Assembly (NCBI GenBank): GCA_902590345.1
Contig: CACIWK010000004.1
Coordinates: 1-64,000 of the forward strand
DNA: 64,000 nucleotides
DNA from: an uncultured Pelagibacteraceae bacterium
GTDB lineage: Bacteria; Pseudomonadota; Alphaproteobacteria; Pelagibacterales; AG-422-B15
Reading direction: 5' to 3'
The notes beneath the pieces were generated by a model. That model saw only the letters and a list, made by a program, of their open reading frames with translations, did not search any database and was not told the DNA's origin. Each line of letters opens with the position of its first letter. Within the stretch, counting starts at the first letter, position 1. Below are positions 33,775 to 42,805 of the stretch, piece after piece. The translations under genes and the position numbers were made by a program.

Positions 33775-34850
33775 TGAAAGCTGAAGTTTCCACTGTAGGC
33801 ATAATCGGTGGGGGTCAACTTGGCATGTTTTTAGCTCAAGCTTGTCAAGAAATTGGGCTTATTACACATATCTATTCTGATACAGATGATGCCCCTGCAA
33901 AGAAATATGCTAATAAAATTATTTATGGTTCTTTTAATGATCATAAAAAGTTAAATGAATTTAGAAAAAATGTTGATTTGCTAACTTATGAATTTGAAAA
34001 TGTTGCTATAAAAACATTAAAACAAATCAATAAACAAATAAAAATATACCCTCCGATTTCGGCTTTAGAAATAAGCCAAGATAGAAAAAAAGAAAAATTA
34101 TTTTTTTCAAAGAATAAAATTAAACATGCTGGACTTTTTTTTATTAATAAGAAAACAAATTTAAATAAGTTTAAAGATAAAATAAATTTTCCAGTTATAT
34201 TAAAAACCTGCAGATTTGGTTATGACGGAAAAGGTCAATACAAAGTAAAAAATTTTTCTGACTTAAAAAATAAATGGAGAAAGCTTGATTATCAATCGTG
34301 CGTAATTGAGAAGGTAATAAAGTTTAATAGAGAACTATCTGTCATTTGCTCAAGAAACATAAAAAAAAATATATGTTTTTATCCACCATTTGAGAATATT
34401 CACAAAAACCATATTTTGTTTGAAACAATATCTCCATCACAAATAGATGAAAAAATAAATAAACAGCTAATAAGAATATCAAAAAAGATTTTAAATAAGC
34501 TTAATTATATTGGCTTACTCACAATAGAATTCTTTTTAGATGATGAAAATAATATCTATGTGAACGAAATTGCACCAAGAGTTCATAATTCAGGCCATAT
34601 AACACTTGATAATGCGAATATGAGTCAATTCGAGTTGCATATTAAAGCAATCACAAAAGATAAAATTAAAACCCCAAAAATCATTAAAAAAGGTCTTATG
34701 AGAAATCTTATTGGCAATGAGATCAAAAGAACCAAACAAATAAGTAAATTGAAAAGTTATAAGTTTTATAAAAAGAAGAAGGCATACGACTATGGTAAAA
34801 AAGCAATTAAACAAGGCCGTAAAATGGGCCATATTAATTTTGTAATGTAG
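33774..34850 (+). CDS. purK: N5-carboxyaminoimidazole ribonucleotide synthase
   Basis: VGIIGGGQLGMFLAQAC; ATP-grasp; NEIAPRVHNSGHITLD. Confidence 0.95.
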   Translation: MKAEVSTVGIIGGGQLGMFLAQACQEIGLITHIYSDTDDAPAKKYANKIIYGSFNDHKKLNEFRKNVDLLTYEFENVAIKTLKQINKQIKIYPPISALEISQDRKKEKLFFSKNKIKHAGLFFINKKTNLNKFKDKINFPVILKTCRFGYDGKGQYKVKNFSDLKNKWRKLDYQSCVIEKVIKFNRELSVICSRNIKKNICFYPPFENIHKNHILFETISPSQIDEKINKQLIRISKKILNKLNYIGLLTIEFFLDDENNIYVNEIAPRVHNSGHITLDNANMSQFELHIKAITKDKIKTPKIIKKGLMRNLIGNEIKRTKQISKLKSYKFYKKKKAYDYGKKAIKQGRKMGHINFVM

Positions 34851-34938
34851 ATTAAATCTTTTTCTTTTATGTGGACAAGCGTGTATCCAAGTGCTAAAAA
34901 CCCTCAAATTTTAACTTGCTCTTAAGGAGGGCAGAACA

Positions 34939-35136
34939 ATAGTCGAAGTAAGTGTAAAAGATAATAATGTGGAGGGAGCCCTTCGTATACTCAAAAAAAA
35001 GATGCAAAGAGAAGGCATTTTTAAAGAAATGAAGATGAGAACTTACTTTGAAAAACCTAGTCAAAAAAAATTAAGAGAGAAGGCTGAAAACATTCGTCGC
35101 TCACGTAAAATGGCTAGAAGAAAGATTTATAGCTAA
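34939..35136 (+). CDS. rpsU: 30S ribosomal protein S21, apparent ATA start (absent from ORF track)
   Basis: Translated by hand: (M)[64 protein letters not shown]; strong SD aaggagg 8 nt upstream of ATA; no in-frame ATG/GTG/TTG between the upstream stop (34912) and the ATA. Confidence 0.88.
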   Translation: MVEVSVKDNNVEGALRILKKKMQREGIFKEMKMRTYFEKPSQKKLREKAENIRRSRKMARRKIYS

Positions 35137-35140
35137 ATCT

Positions 35141-36538
35141 TTATAAAGCTTTGACAATACCTTCAACCATTTTTTTTGCATCCGAAAATAGCATCATAGT
35201 ATTGTCGCGATAGAATAATTCATTATCAATACCTGCATAGCCGAGACCTCTTCCTCTTTTTACAAACAGAACTGTATTGGCTTTTTCTACATCAAGAATA
35301 GGCATTCCATAAATTGGTGATGCAGGATCTGTTTTTGCTATAGGATTCGTTACATCATTCGCTCCAATAACAAAAGCAACATCAGCTTGAGAGAATTCAG
35401 AATTAATATCCTCAAGTTCAAAAACTTCATCATAAGGAACATTTGCTTCAGCTAACAATACATTCATGTGTCCTGGCATTCTTCCCGCAACAGGATGAAT
35501 TGCAAATGTAACCTTTACACCATTTGATTTTAGCGCATCTGTCATTTCTTTAAGTGCATGCTGAGCTTGTGCTACTGCCATTCCATATCCAGGAACAATA
35601 ATAACTGAACCTGCATTCTTCATAATAAATGCAGCATCATCAGCGCTACCTTCTTTGACAGGTCTTTGCTCCACATCTTTAGACACCGCAGCGTCCTCTG
35701 CTCCAAATCCACCTAGAATAACACTGATGAATGATCTGTTCATAGCGGCACACATTATATAAGATAAAATTGCTCCAGATGATCCAACTAATGCACCAGT
35801 TATGATAAGTGCAGTGTTTCCAAGAGTAAAACCAATTCCAGCTGCAGCCCATCCAGAATAAGAGTTTAACATTGATACAACAACAGGCATATCAGCCCCA
35901 CCAATAGGAATAATAATTAAAAATCCAATCAGAAATGAGAGCGCGATAATTGCTAAATAAACATTTTGATCCTGATTAAAACAAAAATAAACAATACCTG
36001 CGATTATGATCAAACCAATTAACAAATTTACAAGATGTTGACCCTTAAATACAATTGGTGAGCCTGACATAATGCCTTGCAATTTACCAAATGCAATTAC
36101 TGAGCCAGAAAAAGTAATAGCACCAATCACAGCACCAAGAGACATTTCTACTAAACTTAAAGTTTTAATTTTTCCAAAAGTGCCAATGTTAAAAGCCTCG
36201 GGTGCATAAAACGCGGCTAAGGCAACGAATACTGCCGCAAGTCCTACTAAGCTGTGAAAAGCAGCAACGAGTTGCGGCATCGCAGTCATTGCAATTTTCC
36301 TAGCGATCACTGAACCAATTAATCCACCAATAACTATTGCAATTAGTACCAATCCTACAGTTTGAATATTGGACGTAAAAAAATTAACAGAGAATAATGT
36401 GGCGAGCACAGCAATTAGCATACCAAACATGCCAAAAATATTCCCTCTTCGAGAACTTTCTGGTGAAGATAGGCCTCTTAAAGCAATGATAAAGAATATT
36501 CCTGATATAACGTAAGCAACTGCTACAAGATTGTGCAT
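35141..36538 (-). CDS. pntB: NAD(P) transhydrogenase beta subunit
   Basis: Multi-TM N-terminus; VIIVPGYGMAVAQAQHAL; HPVAGRMPGHMNVLLAEA. Confidence 0.96.
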   Translation of the reverse strand: MHNLVAVAYVISGIFFIIALRGLSSPESSRRGNIFGMFGMLIAVLATLFSVNFFTSNIQTVGLVLIAIVIGGLIGSVIARKIAMTAMPQLVAAFHSLVGLAAVFVALAAFYAPEAFNIGTFGKIKTLSLVEMSLGAVIGAITFSGSVIAFGKLQGIMSGSPIVFKGQHLVNLLIGLIIIAGIVYFCFNQDQNVYLAIIALSFLIGFLIIIPIGGADMPVVVSMLNSYSGWAAAGIGFTLGNTALIITGALVGSSGAILSYIMCAAMNRSFISVILGGFGAEDAAVSKDVEQRPVKEGSADDAAFIMKNAGSVIIVPGYGMAVAQAQHALKEMTDALKSNGVKVTFAIHPVAGRMPGHMNVLLAEANVPYDEVFELEDINSEFSQADVAFVIGANDVTNPIAKTDPASPIYGMPILDVEKANTVLFVKRGRGLGYAGIDNELFYRDNTMMLFSDAKKMVEGIVKAL

Positions 36539-36861
36539 TATTTTTTATCCTGATTTTTCGGTTTCTTTTTATACATTGCTAACATTCTTTGTGTTACTAA
36601 GAATCCACCAAATATATTTACCGCAGCTAGCAAAACCGCTATAAATCCAAAACTTTTGGATAAAATTCCCAGAAATGTCTGATCAGTGCTTGAGACAAGA
36701 GCAAATAAACCGCCAACAATTATAACTGACGAAATCGCATTAGTAACAGCCATTAAAGGAGTATGTAAGGCAGGTGTCACACTCCAAACTACGTAGTAAC
36801 CCACAAAAATTGATAACACAAAAATGGTTAGTCTAAATATATTTGGATCAATTGCTTCCAT
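36538..36861 (-). CDS. pntAB: NAD(P) transhydrogenase alpha subunit, membrane part (PntA2)
   Basis: GYYVVWSVTPALHTPLMAVTNAISSVIIVGG; GGFLVTQRML. Confidence 0.95.
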   Translation of the reverse strand: MEAIDPNIFRLTIFVLSIFVGYYVVWSVTPALHTPLMAVTNAISSVIIVGGLFALVSSTDQTFLGILSKSFGFIAVLLAAVNIFGGFLVTQRMLAMYKKKPKNQDKK

Positions 36862-37982
36862 TAGCTAAGCTCCTTATGCACGATTTCATTATTTTTTGTT
36901 ACAAGTATTCCTTGAATAATCTCATCATCCCAATCAATACTTATAGACTTGGACTCGCTGTCGATTAATAATGTTAAAAAATTAAGTATATTTTTTGAAA
37001 ATAGCGCTGAAGCATCTTCAGAAATTGTTGAAGTTATATCTTTTGAACCAACTACGTGCACGCCTCCAATCTCCTTAGTCTCACCAGCTACGGAGCACTC
37101 GCAATTCCCACCGCTTTCGGCTGCAAGATCAATTATTATTGATCCAGGTTTCATTGATCTAACCTGTTCCTCTGAAATAAGTATTGGAGCTTTCTTTCCA
37201 GGAATAAGTGCTGTACATATTGCAATATCTTGAGCTGCTAAGGTATCTGAAATAAGCTTTGCCTGCTTCGCTTTAAATTCATCACTCATTTCTTTTGCAT
37301 AACCCCCAGATGTTTCTGCATCCTGAATCTCATCATCCTCAACCATAACAAATTTACCACCTAAACTTTCGACTTGTTCTTTTGCTGCCATTCTTACGTC
37401 AGTTGCGGAAACGATTGCTCCAAGTCTCTTTGCAGTAGCAATAGCTTGTAAACCGGCAACACCAGCACCAAAAACCATAACTTTTGCTGGTGCGATTGTA
37501 CCAGCAGCCGTCATCATCATTGGCATTGCTTTGTTAAATAAATAGGTAGCGTCTATCACAGCCTTGTACCCAGCTAAGTTAGATTGTGAAGAGAGTATAT
37601 CCATAGATTGAGCTCTTGTTATTCTTGGCATTAATTCCATTGCAAACGATGTTACACCCTTATCCCTTAGTTTATTTAGCGTCCCCCTACTATTATAAGG
37701 ATCCAGAGAACCTATGAATAAAGAGCCTTCTTTCATTGATGAAATTTCATCGTCAGTTGGTTTATTAACTTTTATTATGATATCAGCGTTTGAAATTTCG
37801 GAAGCATTATTAAAAATCTCGGCCCCGTTTGCTTTATAACTTTCATCAGAAAAATTTGAATTTTGACCTGCAGAAGTTTGTATATTCACGGAAATTCCTA
37901 ACTCAACCATCTTTTTTACGCTATCAGGGGAAGCTGACACGCGTAATTCTGACTCACTTTCTTTTAAAATATAAGCGCGCAT
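36861..37982 (-). CDS. pntAA: NAD(P) transhydrogenase alpha subunit, soluble part (PntA1)
   Basis: VFGAGVAGLQAIATAKRLGAIVSATDVR; start refined to MRAYILKESESE, dropping the Cys-rich leader of the track ORF. Confidence 0.95.
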   Translation of the reverse strand: MRAYILKESESELRVSASPDSVKKMVELGISVNIQTSAGQNSNFSDESYKANGAEIFNNASEISNADIIIKVNKPTDDEISSMKEGSLFIGSLDPYNSRGTLNKLRDKGVTSFAMELMPRITRAQSMDILSSQSNLAGYKAVIDATYLFNKAMPMMMTAAGTIAPAKVMVFGAGVAGLQAIATAKRLGAIVSATDVRMAAKEQVESLGGKFVMVEDDEIQDAETSGGYAKEMSDEFKAKQAKLISDTLAAQDIAICTALIPGKKAPILISEEQVRSMKPGSIIIDLAAESGGNCECSVAGETKEIGGVHVVGSKDITSTISEDASALFSKNILNFLTLLIDSESKSISIDWDDEIIQGILVTKNNEIVHKELS

Positions 37983-37993
37983 AAATTTAAAAT

Positions 37994-38104
37994 TTAGATT
38001 AAAAAAATTGCCATCAAAACCAATACTACAACAACACCAACAGACCCCCATAAAATGAGCTTGCCGAAGAAACTATATGTTTTTTTTTGCTCTGATATAT
38101 CCAT
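37994..38104 (-). CDS. aa3-type cytochrome c oxidase subunit IV-like small protein (COX4_pro_2 family), 36 aa, absent from ORF track
   Basis: Translated by hand: MDISEQKKTYSFFGKLILWGSVGVVVVLVLMAIFLI*; MDISEQ-KT-F motif plus one TM; 11 nt upstream of pntAA, its usual alphaproteobacterial location. Confidence 0.75.
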   Translation of the reverse strand: MDISEQKKTYSFFGKLILWGSVGVVVVLVLMAIFLI

Positions 38105-38193
38105 GATAAGCAGTTAATATATTTCTAAATATCGAATTTAACAGTGTTTTTTTTAGTTAATCTTAGATTAGTGATAATTGATTTATATATTGT

Positions 38194-39096
38194 TTACAGT
38201 GCTTTAGATGGTTTTGAATGATCCCAATCAATAATTAATGATCTTAAAGCTGAAACGAGCGCTAAAGGTTGATCTACCATAATATGGTGATGAGCTTCTG
38301 GTATGTTAATTATCGGTGATTTCTTATCCATCAATTCATTCATATATTTTGCACTAAATCCTGGAAAGATAGATGATTTCTCTCCCCTAAATACCGCAAC
38401 TCTACATTTAAGACTCTTTAGTGTTTTTCTCAAAACTGCTTGCCTTTCCGCAAAATTTTCACTTGTAAAAATATTCATATAACTTGGATCAAATTTCCAT
38501 GTCCATCCACCTCTGACTTTTTTAATAGATTTTTCTGCTATAAAATTCATCGCATATTCAAGAGCGTCACTCTGAGATGGAACTAATCGAAAACGTTCAA
38601 TAATATCTGACATTTTTTTATAAACGTTGTTAGCTCTGACTTTTAAATCGAATTTAGGTGGATTATCAGTAGGAGGCATTATAGCTGTGTCTACAATGAC
38701 TAAACCATACAATTTTTTTTTCATTAAAGAAGCAGCATATACTCCACACATACCACCAAGACTATGACCAATAAAAATAGGTTTTTTTAATTTTTCTTTT
38801 TTACATACACCTACAATTTCTGCCCCCCATGACTCAACAGAATATTTTTTTTTCCATTCACTATCACCCATTCCTCCTAGATTCATGGCTATAACTCTGT
38901 GTGTTTTAGCAAAGTAAGGAGCTATAAAACTCCACCACTCTGCATGTGCCATACCTCCATGAATAAAAATTAAGCCAGGTTTTGATTTGTCGCCCCAAGC
39001 ATTATAGGCAATTTTTGTCCCTTTTATTTTTACAGATAGTGCCTCGGGTTTGTTAGCTATTGCTTTTTCGAACCACTTTGGTACTACATCACTCAT
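38194..39096 (-). CDS. Alpha/beta hydrolase
   Basis: FIHGGMAHAEWW, GHSLGGMCG nucleophile elbow, C-terminal EAHHHIMVDQP. Confidence 0.88.
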   Translation of the reverse strand: MSDVVPKWFEKAIANKPEALSVKIKGTKIAYNAWGDKSKPGLIFIHGGMAHAEWWSFIAPYFAKTHRVIAMNLGGMGDSEWKKKYSVESWGAEIVGVCKKEKLKKPIFIGHSLGGMCGVYAASLMKKKLYGLVIVDTAIMPPTDNPPKFDLKVRANNVYKKMSDIIERFRLVPSQSDALEYAMNFIAEKSIKKVRGGWTWKFDPSYMNIFTSENFAERQAVLRKTLKSLKCRVAVFRGEKSSIFPGFSAKYMNELMDKKSPIINIPEAHHHIMVDQPLALVSALRSLIIDWDHSKPSKAL

Positions 39097-39103
39097 TTTG
39101 TCT

Positions 39104-39802
39104 TTAAATCCTATTAATTGAATTAATTATGACTTGTTTTAATAGTATTGATACTCTGTGTATCTTAGTTGAAGAAGAAAGTAAATCGTTTCTGACCTCA
39201 ATTAAGGTATGATGCAAATTATTTTTAATACCGTGTTTATACATCGTATCACCAATTAAATTTCCCTCATACGGCTCATTGTCACCTACTTTCAATTTTC
39301 TCTTTTTCATTTCTGTAATTATACTATCACTCAGTCTTCTATCTTGATTTGATAATATACCAAAATGAATATTTCTTTTTTTCTTTTTAAAGATTGGATT
39401 AAATGAGTGAAGAGAAATTAATGTGGTTATATTATTAAGCTCTATAGTTGTTTTAATTTTATTATGATATCTATTATAAACTTCTGAGATTCTTTTTCTT
39501 TTATCAATTTCATTCAAATTAATATTTTTTGGGATTATTTTCCTATCAACAATTTCTGGAATTAGAGTTGGATCTAGCTTATCTCTATTTAGATCAATTA
39601 TAAGCCGTGAATATTCACCAGTAATATATTTAGATCTAAGAAGCTTAGATAAATTAAGACATAATTCATTTACACCTAAATCATAAGCAATGTGTGAATT
39701 TAACAGATTTTTTTGGAGGCCTAGATTTTTTAATGGACCAGGAACATAATTAGACGCATGATCTGCAATCAGAAGAATCCTTTTTTTGTTCTTTGCTGAC
39801 AG
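39104..39802 (-). CDS. N-formylglutamate amidohydrolase family protein; no canonical start (possible CTG)
   Basis: Open frame reads (L)SAKNKKRILLIADHASNYVPGPLKNLGL...HIAYDLGVNELCLNLSKLLRSKYITGEYSRLIIDLNRD... and runs into the listed TTG-start ORF; family motifs DHAS, HIAYD, SRLIIDLNR lie upstream of the listed start. Confidence 0.78.
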   Translation of the reverse strand: MSAKNKKRILLIADHASNYVPGPLKNLGLQKNLLNSHIAYDLGVNELCLNLSKLLRSKYITGEYSRLIIDLNRDKLDPTLIPEIVDRKIIPKNINLNEIDKRKRISEVYNRYHNKIKTTIELNNITTLISLHSFNPIFKKKKRNIHFGILSNQDRRLSDSIITEMKKRKLKVGDNEPYEGNLIGDTMYKHGIKNNLHHTLIEVRNDLLSSSTKIHRVSILLKQVIINSINRI

Positions 39803-39808
39803 ATACTA

Positions 39809-39934
39809 TTAGCCCTGACGAGCTTTCATTCTTGGGTTTCTTTTGTTTATTACGTACAAACGACCTTTTCTTTTGATCAGTTTATTATTGCGGTCTCTTG
39901 TTTTAAGATTTTTTAAAGAACTTCTTACTTTCAT
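39809..39934 (-). CDS. rpmJ: 50S ribosomal protein L36 (absent from ORF track)
   Basis: Translated by hand: [41 protein letters not shown]. Confidence 0.92.
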   Translation of the reverse strand: MKVRSSLKNLKTRDRNNKLIKRKGRLYVINKRNPRMKARQG

Positions 39935-40065
39935 TGCTGTGGCTCCGGCTGAGGCGCGTTTGCTTCTTCGATCTTTTTAAGTCTAACTTTTTCTTTACGA
40001 ATGTTATTTTTTCTAGATCTCTTTTTGTTAAGTCTGGCTTCTCTAATTTTATTTGGTTTTTTCAT
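39931..40065 (-). CDS. Uncharacterised 44-aa basic protein, ATGA-overlapped with rpmJ
   Basis: Translated by hand: [44 protein letters not shown]; its TGA overlaps the rpmJ ATG (caATGAaa). Confidence 0.55.
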   Translation of the reverse strand: MKKPNKIREARLNKKRSRKNNIRKEKVRLKKIEEANAPQPEPQQ

Positions 40066-40120
40066 AGTTACGCGAAATCTATATAAAATGTTAAAAAAAA
40101 CAACTAATAATTAATTTTTT

Positions 40121-40195
40121 TGGTGGGCACGGTTGGGATCGAACCAACAACCCCCACGATGTCAACGTGATGCTCTACCACTGAGCTACGTGCCC
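40121..40195 (-). tRNA. tRNA-Val (GAC)
   Basis: Cloverleaf gggcacg.tagctcagtggtagagca.tcacgttgacatcgtgg..ggttcgatccc..cgtgccc-a-CCA; 7-bp acceptor stem, anticodon GAC, encoded CCA. Confidence 0.93.
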
Positions 40196-40240
40196 TTGAA
40201 TATTACACTTTATACATTAAAAATTTAGGGCATTCTAATA

Positions 40241-41533
40241 CTATCGGGCAAACCTTTTTAATCCTTCAGGAGTAAACTTTGCTTCATCATGCGGCTCTTC
40301 AAGCCTCCATTGTATTTTTGGTATATCTATAGATCTTACATTTGATAATTGGTAGCGTTTAGTATCAAAATCATAGGTTGCAGAGTGAATTGATAAACAC
40401 ATAGGTTGGTCGTAAAAGTTTATTATCGGAAATTCTCTGTATGACATTATTTGTTCATTACCATCAAATGTCTCCTCAACAAGCATGTTGTGACTATCGT
40501 TATCAAAATACATCATTCTATTAGGAATTATATGCCTTTTATCTTTTTTGAGAGTCGCTTTAACAACATTCACGTTTACCAGCTCATATCTTAAAAAATC
40601 TTGATTAACATGGTAAGGAGTTAATAACTTCTCCAATTCTTTTTCGTGAAATTTATATGCATTATAAGGCATTAATTTTTTTTGCTTTCCTAGAAAAGAC
40701 CATTCATAACGATCTTTGGCTCCATTAAAACCATCAACTTGATCAGTAGTAGTAAGTCCCTGATTTGCAGTTGGCTTGTAATCGTATGCAATGTCTGGTG
40801 CACGTCTTACTCTTCTTGTGCCAGGATTATAAACCCACGCTTGTCTGGGCTTTTTAAATGCATTTAATGACTCAATAACGAGTAATGATGCATCTGCTAG
40901 TCTTGGGGGATGAGTTACTTTTGTCATAAGCATTCCTTGTAAACCTTTCTCATTCCTCGTAAATGGGTTCCAATAATTTTTTGCAATAGCCTCACCTTTT
41001 CCAAAATTAATAGATCCATCAGAATCGATAATATAAAAAGGTGATGAGCCATGTATATCTACACCTCTATATCTAAGGATATGATTCCAAACATGATGGA
41101 GTGCCTCTGATGGATTTGGAAAAGGTATACTTCCGACAATTCCCTCTATTCCTTCGCCATCATCTGTTAATAATGCATTCTCAGTTGTAAGTTTAGTTAC
41201 CTCTTCTGGTACCGCACAGCTTCGTCGAGACTGATAAACGTTCATTTTAAAACTATCTGGATAGTTTTCAAACATTTCTATCTGACCTAATGTCAAAATA
41301 TCATTTGCATAATCTAGGTAATTATCTTTATTAATTACAAAGAGAATTGGATCATCTTTAAAAGGGTCAGGGTAGGAATTTATATTTGGATCATAAGAGT
41401 CAATAGGACTAGTAATTGGTTCTTTATTTCCAATTTGAAGGTGCAAATCAGTAATCTCTGCAAAAAGGGGGTTGGATAAAAAGAGTAAAACAATAAAGAG
41501 AAAATATTTATTAACCATGGTAATATGATACAA
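40241..41533 (-). CDS. DUF1329 domain-containing outer-membrane/periplasmic protein
   Basis: Signal peptide; KPRQAWVYNPGTRRVRRAPDIAYD typical of DUF1329. Confidence 0.85.
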   Translation of the reverse strand: MYHITMVNKYFLFIVLLFLSNPLFAEITDLHLQIGNKEPITSPIDSYDPNINSYPDPFKDDPILFVINKDNYLDYANDILTLGQIEMFENYPDSFKMNVYQSRRSCAVPEEVTKLTTENALLTDDGEGIEGIVGSIPFPNPSEALHHVWNHILRYRGVDIHGSSPFYIIDSDGSINFGKGEAIAKNYWNPFTRNEKGLQGMLMTKVTHPPRLADASLLVIESLNAFKKPRQAWVYNPGTRRVRRAPDIAYDYKPTANQGLTTTDQVDGFNGAKDRYEWSFLGKQKKLMPYNAYKFHEKELEKLLTPYHVNQDFLRYELVNVNVVKATLKKDKRHIIPNRMMYFDNDSHNMLVEETFDGNEQIMSYREFPIINFYDQPMCLSIHSATYDFDTKRYQLSNVRSIDIPKIQWRLEEPHDEAKFTPEGLKRFAR

Positions 41534-41572
41534 GATCTAAACAGCAAAACAATTAATAATAAATAGGTATAA

Positions 41573-42355
41573 ATGAATAATGATATAAAAAAATTCAACA
41601 AATTTGCAAATTTATTAGCAGACGAGGCACGAAAAATATCCTTAAAATATTTTAAAAAAAAAATTGTGGTGAGAAATAAATTAAAAGAAGGCTTCGATCC
41701 TGTAACATATGCTGATACTAAAATTCAAAAAAATTTAAATAAATTAATTTTAAAAACTTATCCAAATCATTCAATACTTGGTGAAGAAGAAAGTTTTATT
41801 AAAAAAAATGAGTTTGAGTGGTGTATTGACCCAATAGATGGAACCAAGTCTTACATTCAAGGAGTACCACTTTGGGGCACCTTAATATCCTTGTCTAAAA
41901 ATAATAAAATAATTTTAGGGCTAGTTGATATTCCAGCTTTAGATGAGAGATACTGTGGCTTTAATGATATTGCATTTAAGGTATCAAAAGGGAGAAAAAA
42001 AAAGCTTAGAGTTAAAAAGACAAAAAAATTATCTGACGCAATATTAAATACAACTTCACCTTATCTCTTTCAAAGCAAAAAGGATCAAAAATTTTTTAAA
42101 AATTTAATAAAGTACGTGAAAACTGTAAGGCTTGGAGGAGACTGTTATAGCTATTGCCTGTTAGCAGACGGTCATATTGATATTGTTGTCGAGAGTGGAC
42201 TTAAGCCATGGGATATTAGAGCCTTAGAACCAATAATTAAAAATGCTGGTGGAATACTAGAAACTTGGGAAGGTAATAAAATACATAACGGGGGCAGGAT
42301 TATTGCAACAACTAGCAGAGAATTGTTTAAAAAGGCATCAAGAAAAATGAAATAA
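41573..42355 (+). CDS. Histidinol-phosphatase-like inositol monophosphatase family protein (HisN-type)
   Basis: CIDPIDGTKSYIQGVPLWGTLISL; SGLKPWDIRALEPIIKNAGG. Confidence 0.82.
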   Translation: MNNDIKKFNKFANLLADEARKISLKYFKKKIVVRNKLKEGFDPVTYADTKIQKNLNKLILKTYPNHSILGEEESFIKKNEFEWCIDPIDGTKSYIQGVPLWGTLISLSKNNKIILGLVDIPALDERYCGFNDIAFKVSKGRKKKLRVKKTKKLSDAILNTTSPYLFQSKKDQKFFKNLIKYVKTVRLGGDCYSYCLLADGHIDIVVESGLKPWDIRALEPIIKNAGGILETWEGNKIHNGGRIIATTSRELFKKASRKMK

Positions 42356-42356
42356 A

Positions 42357-42385
42357 AAAACCCAGTTAGAGAATAACTGGGTTTT
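42357..42385. terminator. Bidirectional rho-independent terminator between convergent genes
   Basis: CCCAGTTA-gagaa-TAACTGGG 8-bp perfect stem flanked by AAAA / TTTT. Confidence 0.88.
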
Positions 42386-42408
42386 AAATTAAGCGTCTAA
42401 ATATTTTT

Positions 42409-42723
42409 TTATCCAAGAGCATCCATTACTGATTGTAATTTCATTGCTATAGACATGTCGCCTGAAACTTTTAGCTTACCTTGCATGAACGCAGAGGTTC
42501 CATCAACTTCACCTGATCTCATTTGTTCAAAAGTCTCCATTGACATAGACAGAGTGCAGTCAGCATCTTTATCTTCATCAGAAACAGTATTAGGATTAGA
42601 TTTTCCATCTAAATAAATACATCCAGCTCCTTCAAAATCAAATTTTACAGTTGCACCTAGTCCAGTATCTTTACCTTCAATACCCTTTTGGAATTCTGAT
42701 AATAAACTTGCTACATCAGTCAT
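42409..42723 (-). CDS. SCP2 sterol-binding domain protein
   Basis: DADCTLSMSMETFEQMRSGEVDGTSAFMQGKLKVSGDMSIAMKLQSVM. Confidence 0.9.
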   Translation of the reverse strand: MTDVASLLSEFQKGIEGKDTGLGATVKFDFEGAGCIYLDGKSNPNTVSDEDKDADCTLSMSMETFEQMRSGEVDGTSAFMQGKLKVSGDMSIAMKLQSVMDALG

Positions 42724-42805
42724 ATATAATCTCCATGTTAAAATTTAGATTGGCAATTAACCATTTTATGAACTATATGACAATATAAAAATTTAACTAA
42801 TAAAT

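Noticed and set aside
33524-33818. Antisense ORFs opposite purE
   Set aside because: Overlap a well-supported purE/purK pair and show no recognisable domain.
36861-38051. PntA1 ORF with Cys-rich N-terminal extension MGVCWCCCSIGFDGNFFNLNFKF
   Set aside because: The extension is antagonistic to a better-supported small COX4_pro_2-like gene in another frame; the true start is MRAYILKE at 37982.
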